Shown: positions 48,701-62,245 of the stretch, piece after piece | Layout: each line of letters starts with the position of its first letter | Position numbering within the stretch: position 1 is the stretch's first letter | Source: Tachypleus tridentatus | Lineage: Eukaryota > Arthropoda > Merostomata > Xiphosura > Limulidae | Length of the DNA: 64,000 bases | Assembly: GCF_004210375.1 (NCBI RefSeq) | Contig: NC_134825.1 | Span: 68,253,558 to 68,317,557, forward strand | Direction: 5' to 3' | Program-made: the position numbers and the translations under genes | Notes under the pieces: generated by a model | The model's input: only the letters and a program-made list of their open reading frames with translations | Databases searched by the model: none | Told to the model about the DNA's origin: nothing

Positions 48701-51700
48701 CTAATTATTGTTATAGTAAACTAGTAAAAGGCTTTACTTTGTATACTATAGTTGCATATGATGAACAAGGACAGAAAGCTGTAAATATTACATTTTTTGT
48801 GCTGATATACTCTTAAGAGCATGAAAAGCTGTAATAGCAGCTGATTTTATCAAATTTTAGTTAAATTGTTTTGTAATTATGATGTCTTAATTATAAATTA
48901 ACATATCATTGACATTCTAGAGTTAATAATTTAAATTTGTTGTGTGCAAAACCACAACCTGATATATATATATTTGTGGTGTTTTCTAGATGTCAAAAAA
49001 ATTAGGATTAATTAAATATTCTTATTGTTGTCAGCTGTAATCTTCATTCATTCAGTACATCAAATATATTTGATAATAGTCCCCAAAATATCTTAGTTTA
49101 GTGCATAAAATATGTAAAATAAATACTTATGTAATACTCAAAATTAAATTCTTATTTAAACCAAAATTACCCTTAAAATGTATTAGCTTTTTAGCCTAGA
49201 TATTTTTATCTTGTTAATACATTGTAAAATTACAAATAATGTTCCTTACAAAATTAAAAAAAATTTGAAATTAAATATCACTTCTCATTTTTAGTACTCA
49301 CATAATAACTATCATTACCTCAAAAGTGAAAGATAGCTATTAGTTACAAATTAGAAAAGAGAAAAGGTAAAAGTTTAAATTCAAATGAAAAGTTAATTTC
49401 AGAATTCATGATGAAAATGCTGGCCGACTTGCTCACGGACAACTCGAGGGATATTTCTTACCTTGTACACCTTCAGGTTGTATGGAGTTGATTAAACGAT
49501 CAGGTAGAAAAATTTACATTTCTTTCTTTAATTTGTTTGTATTTCAGAATATTTGCAGTGAAACACTGTTACTTTTTGGCATTAACCAATAGCCTGAAAT
49601 TGTAACACATTTAATATTCACAATAGAATAACGAGCAAAAATTGAGAAAAAGGTGCTAAATCTTATTGCACAATATTTTAGGTATTATTTGAGCAATTAA
49701 ATCTAATTTATTTAGCCACTATTTAAAAAAGAAAATAGTGGGTATGGCCTGAGTGAGTTTGGCAGTCTTAGAGATAGTATTATTTTGTTTGTTTTATAGA
49801 ATGAATGGATACTACGTGGTTGTATAAATAACCTAATGAATTGAATGAATGCTTGCTGTATGTAGTTTTATACTTGGAAGACTCGGGCATTTTACTTTGT
49901 TGATTTACCTTTAGTGAAGCTTTTTATATTGCAACATTACACAATGACACAGCTTAGTAGTAACTGTAGTTATTACTGCTGTTCTGTTAACTAAGACTTA
50001 AAAGTGTGTGTATTCTTAAAGTCTTCATTTACAACTAGTAAAATCTGTTCCAATTATGCTATGTTATCACAACTGTACATGTGGTGTTTATTACTGTATC
50101 TTGCATAAAGCTGTGATCTAAATAATGTTACAGACATAACAAATATGTTACAAGGTTTCACAAACTAAAAAATAAAATCACACTTTTGATAATGTTTTCT
50201 TATTTTAAGCATGCTACTGGAAAAAAAGTGAATTTTTTTTATTTTTACTGCACATTTAATAATACTTTTTGTTGGTTTTTTTCTGGCTTTAACTGTGTGA
50301 AAAGATCCTTTACAAATTCATTTAAGTTGTTGATGTGTTTCCTCAAGAGAATCAGGCTAGTACTGGAGACAATAGTGACAATTCTTTGTACAAAATACAA
50401 TGTAATGTAATTGGTATTCTATTGGTTGTAAATAGTATTGGATATCAGAACAAACTATTGACAATTTTTGAAAGATATGATATAACAAGTAGGCATGGGA
50501 AGAGGAGTCTGATTTTCTATTTTAAATAATATTTCAGATTTCGCTTTGCCTGAATGATGATGAGATCATAAGAAGTTATTTATATTAACTGTATTTCTTA
50601 GAGGGGTGGTAAATAAATTAGAGAAGGTGGGGATACCTAGAGAGAAAATGCCACAATTCTCATAGTAGGGGAAATAATAGATTTTTTTCTTTTCAATATT
50701 GCCTTTTCATATTAAGAACTTAAAATTTATATACCATTAAAATATGAATTATTAGCTACATTTTTATGCTATACTTATAAACCTTTATTGTGAGTACAGT
50801 CGAAGCTTGAATAGTGAGTTATGAGAGAATGGGATGTCATTTTGGACGTTATCTGCAAAATCACAACAAATTCAGCTTGAGCTTCATGTATGCTTATAAT
50901 TATGATTAAATACAAAATGATTTGAAGTTTGTTAAAGGTTTTTTAATTATTTTTAATCAGTTTTGCAGCACAAACAGTTCCTGAACAGTCCCAACATAAA
51001 TCTGTATTATAAGTTTTTTTGTTTGTTTTTTACTCCTTGTGTTTTTGTTTGTTTTTCTTCTGATGAGAGTAATCTATAGTTGTTCTTGTGTTTATTAAAT
51101 GAAAGACTGGAATTGACAAATATGATAGGATCGTGTACAAGAATATCTCTCGGTTGTTTTTATTTTAGATGTAACTTGTGTAATGTGTATTAGTAACCGT
51201 AAATGTAAATTGTTATTGTAATATACATATGGTGTAAAGCTTAAAGGAAACATGGTCACTTGTCTGAACTAAAATTTGATTTCTAGGAAAATGAAACTGG
51301 TCAGTTATATTACATGCCAAGACTAACTGTAGTTTTACTTCATTAATACTGCAAATTAAGTAGGAAGTAAAAGTTTAGAAAGCCTATGAGTTGCCCTAAC
51401 ACTTTATTCTTCTGCCTAAATTGCAAGTTAACTATTTTAGCTTGCAAAAAATGGAGCCATTATATGTAATTATTTTAACATTACTAAATTACTATTAAGA
51501 CATATTATTTTGTAGTTCACATTACCAACACCATAATTTGTCAGTTTGGAGGGTTTAAAAAAGTTGTAACTGTGGAAACTCAATCCAGTTACTGATGGCT
51601 ACATTTTGATTTCTTGCTAACATGAACTCTAGACTGAATGTTCCATCCTCTTTGGTTTTATTAGTTTCTGTGAAACTATTTTTAATACAACTCTTGCAGC

Positions 51701-54700
51701 TAACATAAGCATTTTGTTAGTTGATGCTGTACAGAATGAAGACTGTTGATAAATCACATATTATATGATGTTATGTTTATACCTTAATTAGCTCTGCTCG
51801 TATTAAATGCCCCTTGATGTGGATTCCTGTACGTGGTAAGGGGATCTGCCAGAGAAGGTTCTCTACTTCCAGTTTACCTCCTATGGCATCTAAACATCCA
51901 TATGCATGTTTGCCATGCATAGTGACACATGAAGGGGAGGAGAGGATCTGGGTGGTTGAGGGTCCAACTCCAACAAACCACTTTAGCCTTAAATTCCTGT
52001 TAACCAGCAGTCTTGGGGTGGCCTCCCAAGGTCATTTGGCTAGTCCATTTGGGCCAGGATCAACTGAGTGTTAGCGTAGGACTTCCTCAACAGGTGTAGT
52101 GGACGTTATGTCTGATGCTGGTGATCAGATATGGTTGCTGCAATGACCTTATGTGGCACTTTAGTGCATCCCCTCATAGTGCTTCATGGTGGGTGGGGTC
52201 ATGGGCACCGAAATATTCTTTTTTATTGTTATTATGGATACCACTCAAATGAAAAAAATAAACAAGCATGACAGCATAGAGAAAAATCCGACTACTGGCA
52301 AACAACCATGCTTTGATGACTCTGTACAGTCAAACTCACAACTTGAATCTGTCTCCTGCAAATTTTAATTATACATGCTTTAAATGAAAAACTCTTAGGG
52401 CAGATATCTCCATTTTTTATTCAGAAGGGATTAGAAGGACTTGCTGGCTCACATAAATTAGTAAACAAATTACAGTCTGGGGATATTTTAGTAGAAACAG
52501 CTTCATCACAACATTCCAAACTCCTCTTGAAGTCGAAAGCCATTGGGGATATACCCATTGAGGTTACTCCTTATTCTACTTTTAATTCTTCCAGAGGAAT
52601 TATTGTTGAGAGGGATTTCAAGATCATTCCAGAGTCGGAGATCCTCGCAGGTTTCACCAGCCAAGGTGTTACGGCCGTGCACCGAATTTTTACTCATAAA
52701 GACAGGATTATAGAGCTGACAAATGTTCTAATATTAACATTTATAACATCACTTCCTCTTACCACAATCAAGGCAGGATATCTGAATTGTAAGGTACTGC
52801 CTTATATTCCTAACCCTGTTAGATATTTTCATTGTCAACGATTTGGTCACTTGAAAACATCTTGTTGTGATTCCTTGACGTGTGCCCGTTGTGCTGGTAA
52901 TGACTGTGATGCTTTTGAATGCCAACTAGAACAGCATTGTGTTAACTGTAATGGTCCACATCCTTCCTGTTTTACTTCTTGCCCGAAATGGGTAAAAGAT
53001 AATGAAGTACAACGTTTCAAGATAGTTCATAATATTACTTACCCAGAGGCTCGGAAATTACTATTCTCAATTCCATTTTGAACTTATGCTGCTGTTACCC
53101 ATTTCATTACTACAGTAAGAGTCCAGACAGATCTTTCTGTGGCTCCTACAGAATCCTTAACAGTGTATCTTAATCTAGTTCCCTCCAATATCAACAAAGT
53201 TAATGAATCAGTATCTACTTCTATCTCTGTCCCTACCACATCTTCCAGTCATTGCCCAACTTCACCTTGTTCAAGCCCAGGTGTTTCCATGGGGTCTTCC
53301 TCTCTTTACACCCCAAAAATTAAACAAATTATTTGTTCACTCAATCACTGGAACATATGCCTACAAACACCAACCTGCCTACTCTCTCCAGAGCAGGATC
53401 ACTAGAGAGTGACCGACCCACATCCAGTAAAGAAATAAAGTGAGGTTGCAAGCAGAAGGTCTCCATTCCATATTCTCCTCCAAAATAAAGAAAAATGACC
53501 ACACTAATCCAATGGAACTGTTGAGGTTTTCAATCAAATGAGAATGACATAAAGGATTTGATTGACTTTTATCATCCCAAATGTCTTTCTTTACAGGAAA
53601 CATTTTTAAAACCCACTAATACAGTCACAATTTTACAATACTCCTTATACTGAAATGACAGGTCATGTGTAAGATAAGGTCATAGGGGGAGTAGCACTGC
53701 TGGTTGATTAACATGTGCCCACCTGGTCCTTGTCATTGAATACGCCCTTGGAGGCTATAGCTGTCCGTATCTCCTTGGGTCGTACCATCACTGTTTACTC
53801 TCTCTACCTTACCCCTGGAAAAAATTATCATCCCTCAGATCTTGATGCTCTTGTTGAGCAACTGCCAACCTCCTTTTTACTTTTGGGGGTTCTTAATGGG
53901 CATAATCCCCTCTGGGGTGGTTCTGGTATTGATGGGAGGGGTTGTGCTATAGAGCACATGCTCCTGAATCACAACCTGTCTCCCTTCAATACTGGCTCTT
54001 ACACTTATTTTCATGCACTCAGTCAGTCATTTACTGTCATACTCTTCATGTGACAGGAAAATTATCACTACCCTGTGGATTGATGTCGACCTCCCAAGAA
54101 AAAACAAGTGAAAAGCGAAGGGGAGCAGATCGATACTCCATGATTAAAATTTATTGTGCCTTTATCTGATCCAAACTTGATTATTGGTCTATGGTTTATG
54201 GTTCTGCCAGAACTTCAGCACTTAAAATGCTGGATCCTTTCCACCATCAGGGGCTTTGGCTTTGCATTGGGGCCTTTTGTATTTCTCCAGTCCAAAGTGT
54301 ATATGTGGAGTCCCATGAACCCCCTCTGTATATTTGCTGTTTGCAACTGTCTCTTATGTATACTTCAATACTTCGCTCTTTACCACAGTATCCTACTTGG
54401 GGTTGTGTTTTTCATCCTCAGTGGGCCACACTTTTCTATAATACCAAATCTGCCAATGTTCCACTTAGCCTTTGTATGTGGGCACAATAAGAAAAATTGG
54501 ATATATCTCTGAATAGCATAGCAGTATCAACAGTTCAGCCTCTTCCACCATTGCTAATTACTATCCCCAACTGTGATCTATCTTTGAGTCATTTGAGGAA
54601 GGCCGGTACTCCTAATTGAAAATATTGCTCCTTACTTGCTGAACATCTTTCAAACAATCTATCCATTCCCATATATATATATATGGATGACTAAAAATCA

Positions 54701-57700
54701 GGTGAGTCTGTAGGTTCTGCCATGGTTTGTTACAGTTTGGTTGTAGCACATAGAATCCCCTCTACAGTTCCTGTGTTCACTGCCAAATTGTATGCCATTT
54801 TTCTTGCCCTGAACCATATTGAAACTATGCAGTATATGAATTGTTTGATCTATACTGATTCACTCAGCTGTCTATTGGCCCTAACGTCATTCCATGTTTT
54901 TGTATGCAGTAACTTTGATTAATATCTCGTCTTGATCTTTGGTGGTGTTATTAAAGGAACTGTGTTTTGTTTGATTTCATTCTGGTATTATGTGTTTGAT
55001 GTATTACATGTGTCATATACATCAGATTTAGTTTTAGTTTTTCAATTTTTAAATTATTGAACTCATTGTGCCTGTGGATGAGTCAGTGTTGGCATTCTGT
55101 TTAAGAATCAGATTTGTTGTCACATTTGTTTGTAATAATTTTCTTTCTTGTAATATTGTTTTCTACATAAGTACAATTTTACAATTAGTAAATCAGTAGC
55201 TATTGTATGCAAAATTACACAAGTACTGAATTTTATGGAATGCTTGCAAGAGTTTCCTACTTGAGATATTTGATATAGTGAATACATTCTTCAAATAAAC
55301 CATTTATTATACATGGTTTCGGATATGTGACAGTATTATAATGGTAAGTGATAATCATGATGCTGAATGATATGTTTGTTTACTCCTCTGAACTGTGTAG
55401 ACTTTACATTAACCAGCACTTAATTTGTTTTAAATGTTGAGCATAGAACTAAAGTTCTATGACATTAGAATGAACATTATGAAAGAACATTATGAATGTT
55501 CAATACAGTAAATACATAAATGACTTTTCTTTCAGATAAAACTTTAATGTGTAAACTATTTGAAATGCTCAGTACAAGTTCATAAATTAACTTAATATTT
55601 TACTATGCTTACATCAGAGGAATATTTTGCTTTACAAAAATAATTGTCATGTGTAGTATAAAAATACAAAAAAAATATTCATGTATTGGGGGGAAAATGT
55701 AACTATATTTTTATTTTTATTTTGTTTTTGTTTTTAATGAATTTAAATATATGCTAGGCTTTTAACTTGTCTCTGTTTTTACTTATTTTATAGGTATTAC
55801 TCTAAAAGGTAGTAGAGCTGTGGTGATTGGTCGCAGCAAAATAGTTGGAATGCCAATGGCCCAGTTACTGTGCTGGCATCATGCAACAGTGACCACTTGT
55901 CACTCACGCACAAAAGATTTGCCGCAAGTTGTGAGTTATTAAAATGCTAAAGATTTAGTATACTAGTTTTTTTTAAGTGATAAAAATGGCTCTTCAACTA
56001 ATAAGACTTCTTGTGAAAATTTCAAAATAAAAAATTGATACTTCTTTTTGTTGATACAAAACTTAGTAACGTTTTATTATTTCATCTTTTTATATACTAC
56101 CTTGCCGTATTTATTAGAAAAAAAGATGTATTTAAAATTTGATTTAGAATAATGTGCTGATATTTTTGTTTTTTAGAAGTGTATAAAATGTGGTTATATT
56201 AGAAATCTCTTTCTCTGAGAGAAATCACTAATTCTAGATTAGATTTGTTTCAATAACTACCCTTTTATAAACAAAAAAAATTAAATGCTATCATTCTTGT
56301 GCCTTTTGATTCTGAAATATCAACAAATCAAGTTACTATAAATATGTATTCAGTATTAGCATTAGCTTATATCCTGTAGAAAGTAAATTAGTAGTACTGT
56401 TGTAATTTTAATCATAATAATGATACTAGGTCCAGATGTTGGTATAGTCTTTACTTGAAACCTAAAGATTATAAAACTTAATAGGGTTCCTCATACTGAA
56501 GTGTATATAGATATTGTTTACATAACTATAATGAGGAGCATTTGTTTACAACATGAGAAATTTATAATGGTACAACTTTTAACATAACTGTTTCTTTTTG
56601 GATGTGCAGGTGAGTGAAGCAGATATTGTTGTTGCTGCCGTTGGTCAACCTCAAATGGTAAGGAAGGACTGGGTGAAACCAGGAGCTGTTGTAATTGACT
56701 GTGGAATTAATACAATACCTGGTAATATTTACTATGAGATGATACTTTGTATTTGATTTAATATAATTTATCGGAAGACATTGTTTAGTACTCCACAATC
56801 AAGCTATTAAGAAATTCAAGCTCACCCAAATCATTTTTAATTTGAATTTTAAAGTTATAATAATAGGGACTTAATACTTAGTGAGAACTAGTGAGATTGA
56901 AAACTTAATTGTAAAGTAAAGAAAGTGAGGAAAGGTTATTAAATTGAATTTTAGTCATTAAATCTTTTGTTGATAAAGACTTTCAAACTTACTTACTTGT
57001 TTTATTAGTAGCAAGCCTTCACTTTGAGATTTGTTATTTCATACCAATGATTAATAGAATTGTTTATTAATTGTTTCTCTACAAACTTCATTTCTCCAAG
57101 CCCGTTCCCTTGGCTGTGGTTTCTGCCTCTACCAAAGAATTTAGGGTATTTGTATATTGCATCAAACCTTAAATACAATGTTTTATTATATTAAACAAAA
57201 TACAGTACTTACCTCCTCCTGCAAGATTAGCTATTATCTTCCAATGTTGCCCTCTATATGCAAACTTTTATACTTTATGCATGCCACAAACCCTCTGCTC
57301 TCCTCTGTTTACACTTCTCTTGTGTAAATCATTGTAAGTCACTTCTCCACTAATAGAAGTTTGATGTATTCACGTGACACAAGTGACTACCTCTATACAC
57401 ATCTAACACTAATAGAAGTTTGATGTATTCACGTGACACAAGTGACTACCTCTATACACATCTAACACTAATAGAAGTTTGATGTATTCACGTGACACAA
57501 GTGACTACCTCTATACACATCTAACACTAATAGAAGTTTGATGTATTCACGTGACACAAGTGACTACCTCTATACACATCTAACACTAATAGAAGTTTGA
57601 TGTATTCACGTGACACAAGTGACTACCTCTATACACATCTAACACTAATAGAAGTTTGATGTATTCACGTGACACAAGTGACTACCTCTATACACATCTA

Positions 57701-60700
57701 ACACTAATAGAAGTTTGATGTATTCACGTGACACAAGTGACTACCTCTATACACATCTAACACTAATAGAAGTTTGATGTATTCACGTGACACAAGTGAC
57801 TACCTCTATACACATCTAACACTAATAGAAGTTTGATGTATTCACGTGACACAAGTGACTACCTCTATACACATCTAATGAACTATTACTTTTCATTTGG
57901 CAGCACTTGTGCTTGGACATGTGCCTTTGTTTCAAGTGTCACACTCATCTGTAGTATACTTGCAAAGTAGTTTTCATTTAAACTACTTCAAAGTTTATTT
58001 ATACTATTTCTTTAATTTAATCCCAGTATATTAGTCAGTTATTAATAAATTTGATTTTTGGTTGACTCATCTCGATTATGAATAACGAAGTTTGTTTTAT
58101 AACTTTAGGGTGTGCACCTACAACTAGCACTATTTCACAGACTTCAGTTGCAGGTGATCAGGCAGATGTTTATATGCAGGGAGATTGAATGCTACTTGGG
58201 TCAACCTCTACCTCCAGACCTCACTACACTTCCTCTCAAACATACTGAAGTTGTTCAAGTTGACAAGGATTTGCATCTCTTATTTTCACCTCCTCAATTT
58301 GACATGCATTCCCATGCTTCTTTTGAGAATTCTGTTATCTTATTTCAGTCTTTTTGGATTTTGTTTCTCAGGTATATGATATTTTATCCCTTAACCTAGC
58401 ATGGGCTTGAGATCAGTTTGCTCTTGCATTTCATTGTGCAGATTGTTCTTTTCTAAACTAACAGTTGTTAGGTTCTGTTTTACCTGTTTGGGGACAGTCC
58501 ACAAAACTCCTGTAACTCTGACCAATGCCAAATGTTCCTGTCTTTGTATTACTCCTAATACTCTCTTACAGGTTTTCCATGAAAATTCTGAGGTTTTGTG
58601 TGTGTGTGTGTGTGTATGAAGTCCTCTTCTTTCTTTCCTCTACATTGACTGTTATTGGCTTTGGCTCTAGTTTTTACATATGTAGTTTCTTTGTTGTTAG
58701 GACCTTCTAGGTCAGAATGCAACATTAACTTGCCTCTGTTTATCAGTATCTTCTCTTCAGGATATTCATGTGGTCCTGTATTTGTGCTGTTATGTATTTG
58801 ATGTGATCCCTGTATCCTTGGAGTCTTGAATTGCATTAGTACAACAACAGTATACCCAATCTTGTTGTCCGTTTTCTTAGTCAGAGCTCAATATGGCACA
58901 TTTCCTGTTGTTTCCCTTCCAAATCCTCATCTCTTCATTTTCTTCAATGATGTACATCATGTCACCAACAATATCAGTGAGTACCTGGTGGGTTCTTGTC
59001 CAGTTGGAGCTTGATTGCCAATTTTTTTCATCAGTGGCATCCTGTTGTCAAGAGTCTGTGGGTTTTTTTTAGGTTTTAATTAAAGGATTCATGATCCCAT
59101 TTCTTTTACCGTTTCCTATGCCTGTTTCCTTTCCTCTGACTTGTAATCTAAACTCTGGCCATCATCAGTTGGAGGTGATTCAGGACCTACCATCTTAGCA
59201 GGCCATTGAGCCTGTTCTTCATACTTCAACTGATTTCTATTCCAAACTCTGTTGTTCCCAAGAAAACTGGGAGTTGGAGGCCTGTCACTGGTTATTTCTG
59301 CCTCAATTGATTAATTCAACTGTCATGTTTTACCATGGAGTCATTTCTTACCCTACAGTAGGCATTTTCTCTGGGCTTATGGATAGCCCAGATGAATGTT
59401 GCTTATACTTATCTTCAATTGGTTTCTTCCATACAGCTATCCATTACAGGGTGGTTTATCAATTTTGGGCCTGCTTTCACCCCTTATGTTGTTTTCTTTT
59501 GGGTGGTCAGAGCCTTTGCTTGCCATCCTCATGCTCCAGGGTTACAATTCCACTACTGGCTCATCTGGAACTGGCGTTGGCCAGCCATACTCATCAGCTC
59601 TTTCAAATGGCTGCTTGGGTGGGCTGGTTAATCAAATTGAAGATTTTCTTACTCTGTCCTACCCAGTATCTTATCTATTTAAGTGTGTTTTTGACAGTCA
59701 GTCCCAACCTTCTCCTCTATGTCTTTATTCTACAGAATTGTCAGTTCTATATGCTCCTTCAGCTACCTCATTTTCTGCTTACAAGGTTCTATCATTTTGG
59801 GAGATATCACTGGTAACTCTTGGTCATGCACATATGTGATCTCTTCAGTGGACTTTTTGCAATCAGTGGAAACTTACTCAGGATCCCTTGGCAGCTCCCA
59901 TTACCCTTTCTTATATCCTGATGCACAATCTGGTTTTGTGGTTGGACAAGGCCCATACATTGTTGGGCATCCCATATTCTTCACATTATAATGTGACAGT
60001 CAGTTCCACTATTTGTTTGTAAAAGAGTAGCTCAAGAGTTTGCAGTTGGTGATGATGACTAGCTGTCTTCCCTCTAGTCTTACACTGCAAAATTATGGAC
60101 AGCCAGTGCAGATAGCCCTTGTGTAGCTTTATTCAAAACAAACCAAACCTTTATCACATGACAGTCTTTTCATGTTCATGATCTTTCTCTTCTACCCTCA
60201 CCTTGAAGTACTTTAATTTAATTGGCTTATTACTCTTTGTCTTCTTCCCACTGGAATTTGTACAGACTGTTTTCTCATCAGGTTCAACACCTCAATTTTT
60301 TCTTCACTTCTTGTTTTTGTCAGCCATTGGATGAAATCCTACAGTTGTGGCATGTGGACTACATATAATATGTTAGTTTCCCATTATTTACACCCTATTG
60401 TGGTTTCTTCTTTATCGGATTTTTTCATCTTCCATCTGTGACCAGTCTTCAAGCTTTTTTACAATTATGAATGGGTAAGTTTACATTCATACTTTCTTTT
60501 CCTTTCAGGAACCTTTGCATCATTCTTATATGAATCTTGCTCTGTGGCAAGAGGTGTATGACAAAGTATTCTTAAATTAGAAATCTGCACTGTCATTTTG
60601 GCTTGGGTTTTAACTTTCATGGCTTTGAAATGCACATCATTAAGATGGTGTGTTACACAAGATTGCTTGCAGGTGAATAACCTCTTTATGTACTTACTTC

Positions 60701-62180
60701 ATAAACTAATCCACTCAGATTGTACCACCCACAAACTGCAGGGATAAAGCAGAAGGGGATAGCTGCCCATTCCTGCTGTGCCTTGTATTGAATAAGTCAG
60801 GATAGTTTACTTTTCAAAATAGTTTCATGGTCACTCATTATAATGTCTCAGGTGATGTTTCTCCAGACTCTCCAACACGTTCTCATCTACTTTTCTTCAA
60901 GTAGTGTACGGGAGTCCTTACCACATTCTAGTTCCAAGCTGCTGGGGTGGTTAACCATGAGGCATTCTCCTGAATACTGTAACCATTCAGTGTAGACTAA
61001 GGCAGTGGTGTTCTGTTGGTGTAGATGAAGTGTTACCTTACATTATGCTTTACACAATCACAAAGGAATGGGACGTCAAATTACAATTCACTCTTTGATT
61101 GAGAACCCTCATCTTACCCCCACATGAATGTTAGTACCCAGCAGAATGGATTTTAGATGTAGTTGACTCTCTGAAAATGGTTCATCACACTTTTTTCTAC
61201 TCTACACCTAGAGATGTATCCATTAATTTACACACTTTTATATTGTGTCGGATTAAATTCCATATACATTTCTAGGTTGGAATCATTATCCTGCCACAGT
61301 TTTCTTTTTCCACTTCAATGTGCTCCTCTCATTTTCTAACTGTATCTCTATTGCATTTCACAAATGAATAAAGAAGTGGTGTGGTTCCCCTCATCAGATC
61401 TTAGATCTGATTCCAATTTTTAAGGGTATCCTTTAGATACTTTTGGGGATTTCTTTTGTCATTCCCTTTACCTGTCCTCCCTCGTATTCAATGTGGAATT
61501 CTAGGTAATGTTGTGAGAGAAGGTAAATAATGTATTACAATTAATAATTTTCCTGTACTGAAAATAAATTTCCAACAGGTACTTATCTCTTCTCACAATT
61601 CTCACCATTCCTTCCTACTTTCCTTCTGTCAAACTTTGAAATGATAGTTCAGTAGAGACAGAGAGAGAGTCACATGTGTCACATGAATATGTTACAATCC
61701 TATTGATGGAGAAGTGATGCATGATGAGTTGCATAAGAGGTATGTTGGAATTATTTGATTCCAGTAGTGGGGGAGCAGAAGGCATGTGGCATGCATAAAG
61801 AAAAAGTTTACAAATAGAGAGCAGCACTAGAAGAGAATAGTTAACCTTGTAAAAGGAGGTAAGTACCTGTTGGGAAAAGTATAACTTCCCTGTTTTCTTT
61901 TGAGATGATCTTCCATATTTTGGTAATAAAAATATATAAAGAATAAAAATATAATTCTTTTTTATATTTATTAAATCCTCATCTTTTTTTGTATTTGAGG
62001 TTTTCACATTGTTTCTAGTGAAATATGATCACATTCACTGGTGTTATGGCTCCCATATCATTTGCACTAACCTCTCCAGCTAAGGAAACTAGCTAGGCCT
62101 GGTTGAGGTTAACTTAATTTTCTTTGTTCCCAAAATGTATTACTACTACTACTCTCTTTACCCTACAGCATTGTCTTCCC

Positions 62181-62245
<65 letters not shown>

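Larger units (their letters stand above)
57170..61900 (+). mobile_element. DIRS-like retroelement fossil, intron 8
   Basis: Decayed tyrosine-recombinase-type retrotransposon, plus orientation. Supporting parts: inverted end segments (about 57200-57420 plus 57880-57895 against 61625-61890, sharing for example tttatgcatgccaca) and an RT/RNase H-like region at about 59230-59850 that reads like DIRS/Ngaro RT but is scattered over frames. A SINE has inserted and a minisatellite has grown in the left end. It is clearly broken, with many breaks (probably more than ten), so it is old. Family assignment is moderate; an integrase/recombinase domain was not identified with certainty. Confidence 0.5.

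Noticed and set aside
57351-57879. CRISPR-like array
   Set aside because: Units are directly adjacent and identical without unique spacers, in a eukaryotic intron; it is a minisatellite.
58112-59991. Series of overlapping 60-180 codon hydrophobic ORFs as host genes
   Set aside because: They lie in the DIRS-like fossil within intron 8 and change frame repeatedly; no independent gene signal.
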